A stretch of 64,000 nt of DNA from the NCBI GenBank assembly GCA_039819665.1, contig JBCBRM010000001.1, positions 186,001 to 250,000 on the forward strand, written 5' to 3'. The translations under genes and the position numbers were made by a program. Under the pieces are notes generated by a model, which ran no database searches, was not told the DNA's origin, and saw only the letters and a list, made by a program, of their open reading frames with translations. Of the stretch, positions 64,000-64,000 are shown one piece after another; position 1 is the stretch's first letter, and each line of letters begins with the position of its first letter. The stretch is from JAWPMV01 sp039819665. GTDB taxonomy: Bacteria; Bacteroidota; Bacteroidia; J057.

Positions 64000-64000
64000 T

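Overview
The window reads as a chromosomal segment of a Bacteroidota bacterium, most likely a free-living or marine Saprospira/Cytophaga-type lineage. The evidence is the -7 promoter boxes of the form TAnnTTTG close to start codons, weak or absent Shine-Dalgarno sequences, moderate GC, and typical families: DUF5916 outer-membrane proteins, LytS/LytTR pairs, retropepsin-like lipoproteins, a Bacteroidota-style RpoN, a subclass B1 metallo-beta-lactamase and many small exported proteins and lipoproteins. I see no rRNA, complete tRNA, CRISPR array, prophage, transposase or type IX sorting domain. The order of the organism cannot be fixed from sequence alone.

Layout. 1-12.5 kb: end of a membrane glycosyltransferase, a GlsB-type stress protein, M3 oligoendopeptidase, C-terminal processing protease, a TetR regulator behind repeated TAGGTCA sites, a three-gene operon with a GNAT enzyme, rpoN and mscL. 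12.5-21.8 kb: a thioredoxin-fold exported protein, pdxJ, a DegP/HtrA protease, an Omp85-type protein, comB and a PKD protein. 21.9-31 kb: a tight four-gene operon (PfpI-like, B1 metallo-beta-lactamase, lipoprotein, nitrilase-type hydrolase), a Dabb lipoprotein, a retropepsin-like protease with a PDZ domain, an SDR enzyme, a candidate small RNA, and a LytTR/LytS two-component pair. 31-42.7 kb: an Fe/2-oxoglutarate oxygenase, a run of exported proteins (NTF2-like, lipoprotein, DinB, DUF1080), a DUF5916 barrel protein, S41 protease, erythromycin-esterase-like protein, ECF sigma factor and Hsp20. 42.9-51.4 kb: small membrane protein, GNAT, a 1059-residue SGNH/dehydrogenase/cytochrome fusion, a broken GIY-YIG gene beside two tandem palindromic repeats, a YdeI-like protein, a SulP transporter and a SnoaL-like protein. 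51.5-59.4 kb: an Acg-type nitroreductase, outer-membrane protein and Crp/Fnr regulator, then an AraC regulator divergent from a PhyH-dioxygenase / sodium symporter / SDR operon. 59.4-64 kb: glycosyltransferase 2, DUF2834 protein with a second Crp/Fnr regulator, a 34-residue membrane protein, a YjjG-like phosphatase and a truncated DUF3806-like protein.

Working together. Most genes are housekeeping, envelope or stress functions in short operons. Two groups look like accessory metabolic modules worth testing: the PfpI / B1 beta-lactamase / nitrilase operon (21880-24700), and the AraC-flanked PhyH / symporter / SDR operon (53995-58519). A third theme is intergenic repeats: at least four families of imperfect palindromes sit between genes, some tandem and some present only as halves, suggesting an active or recently active non-coding element population.
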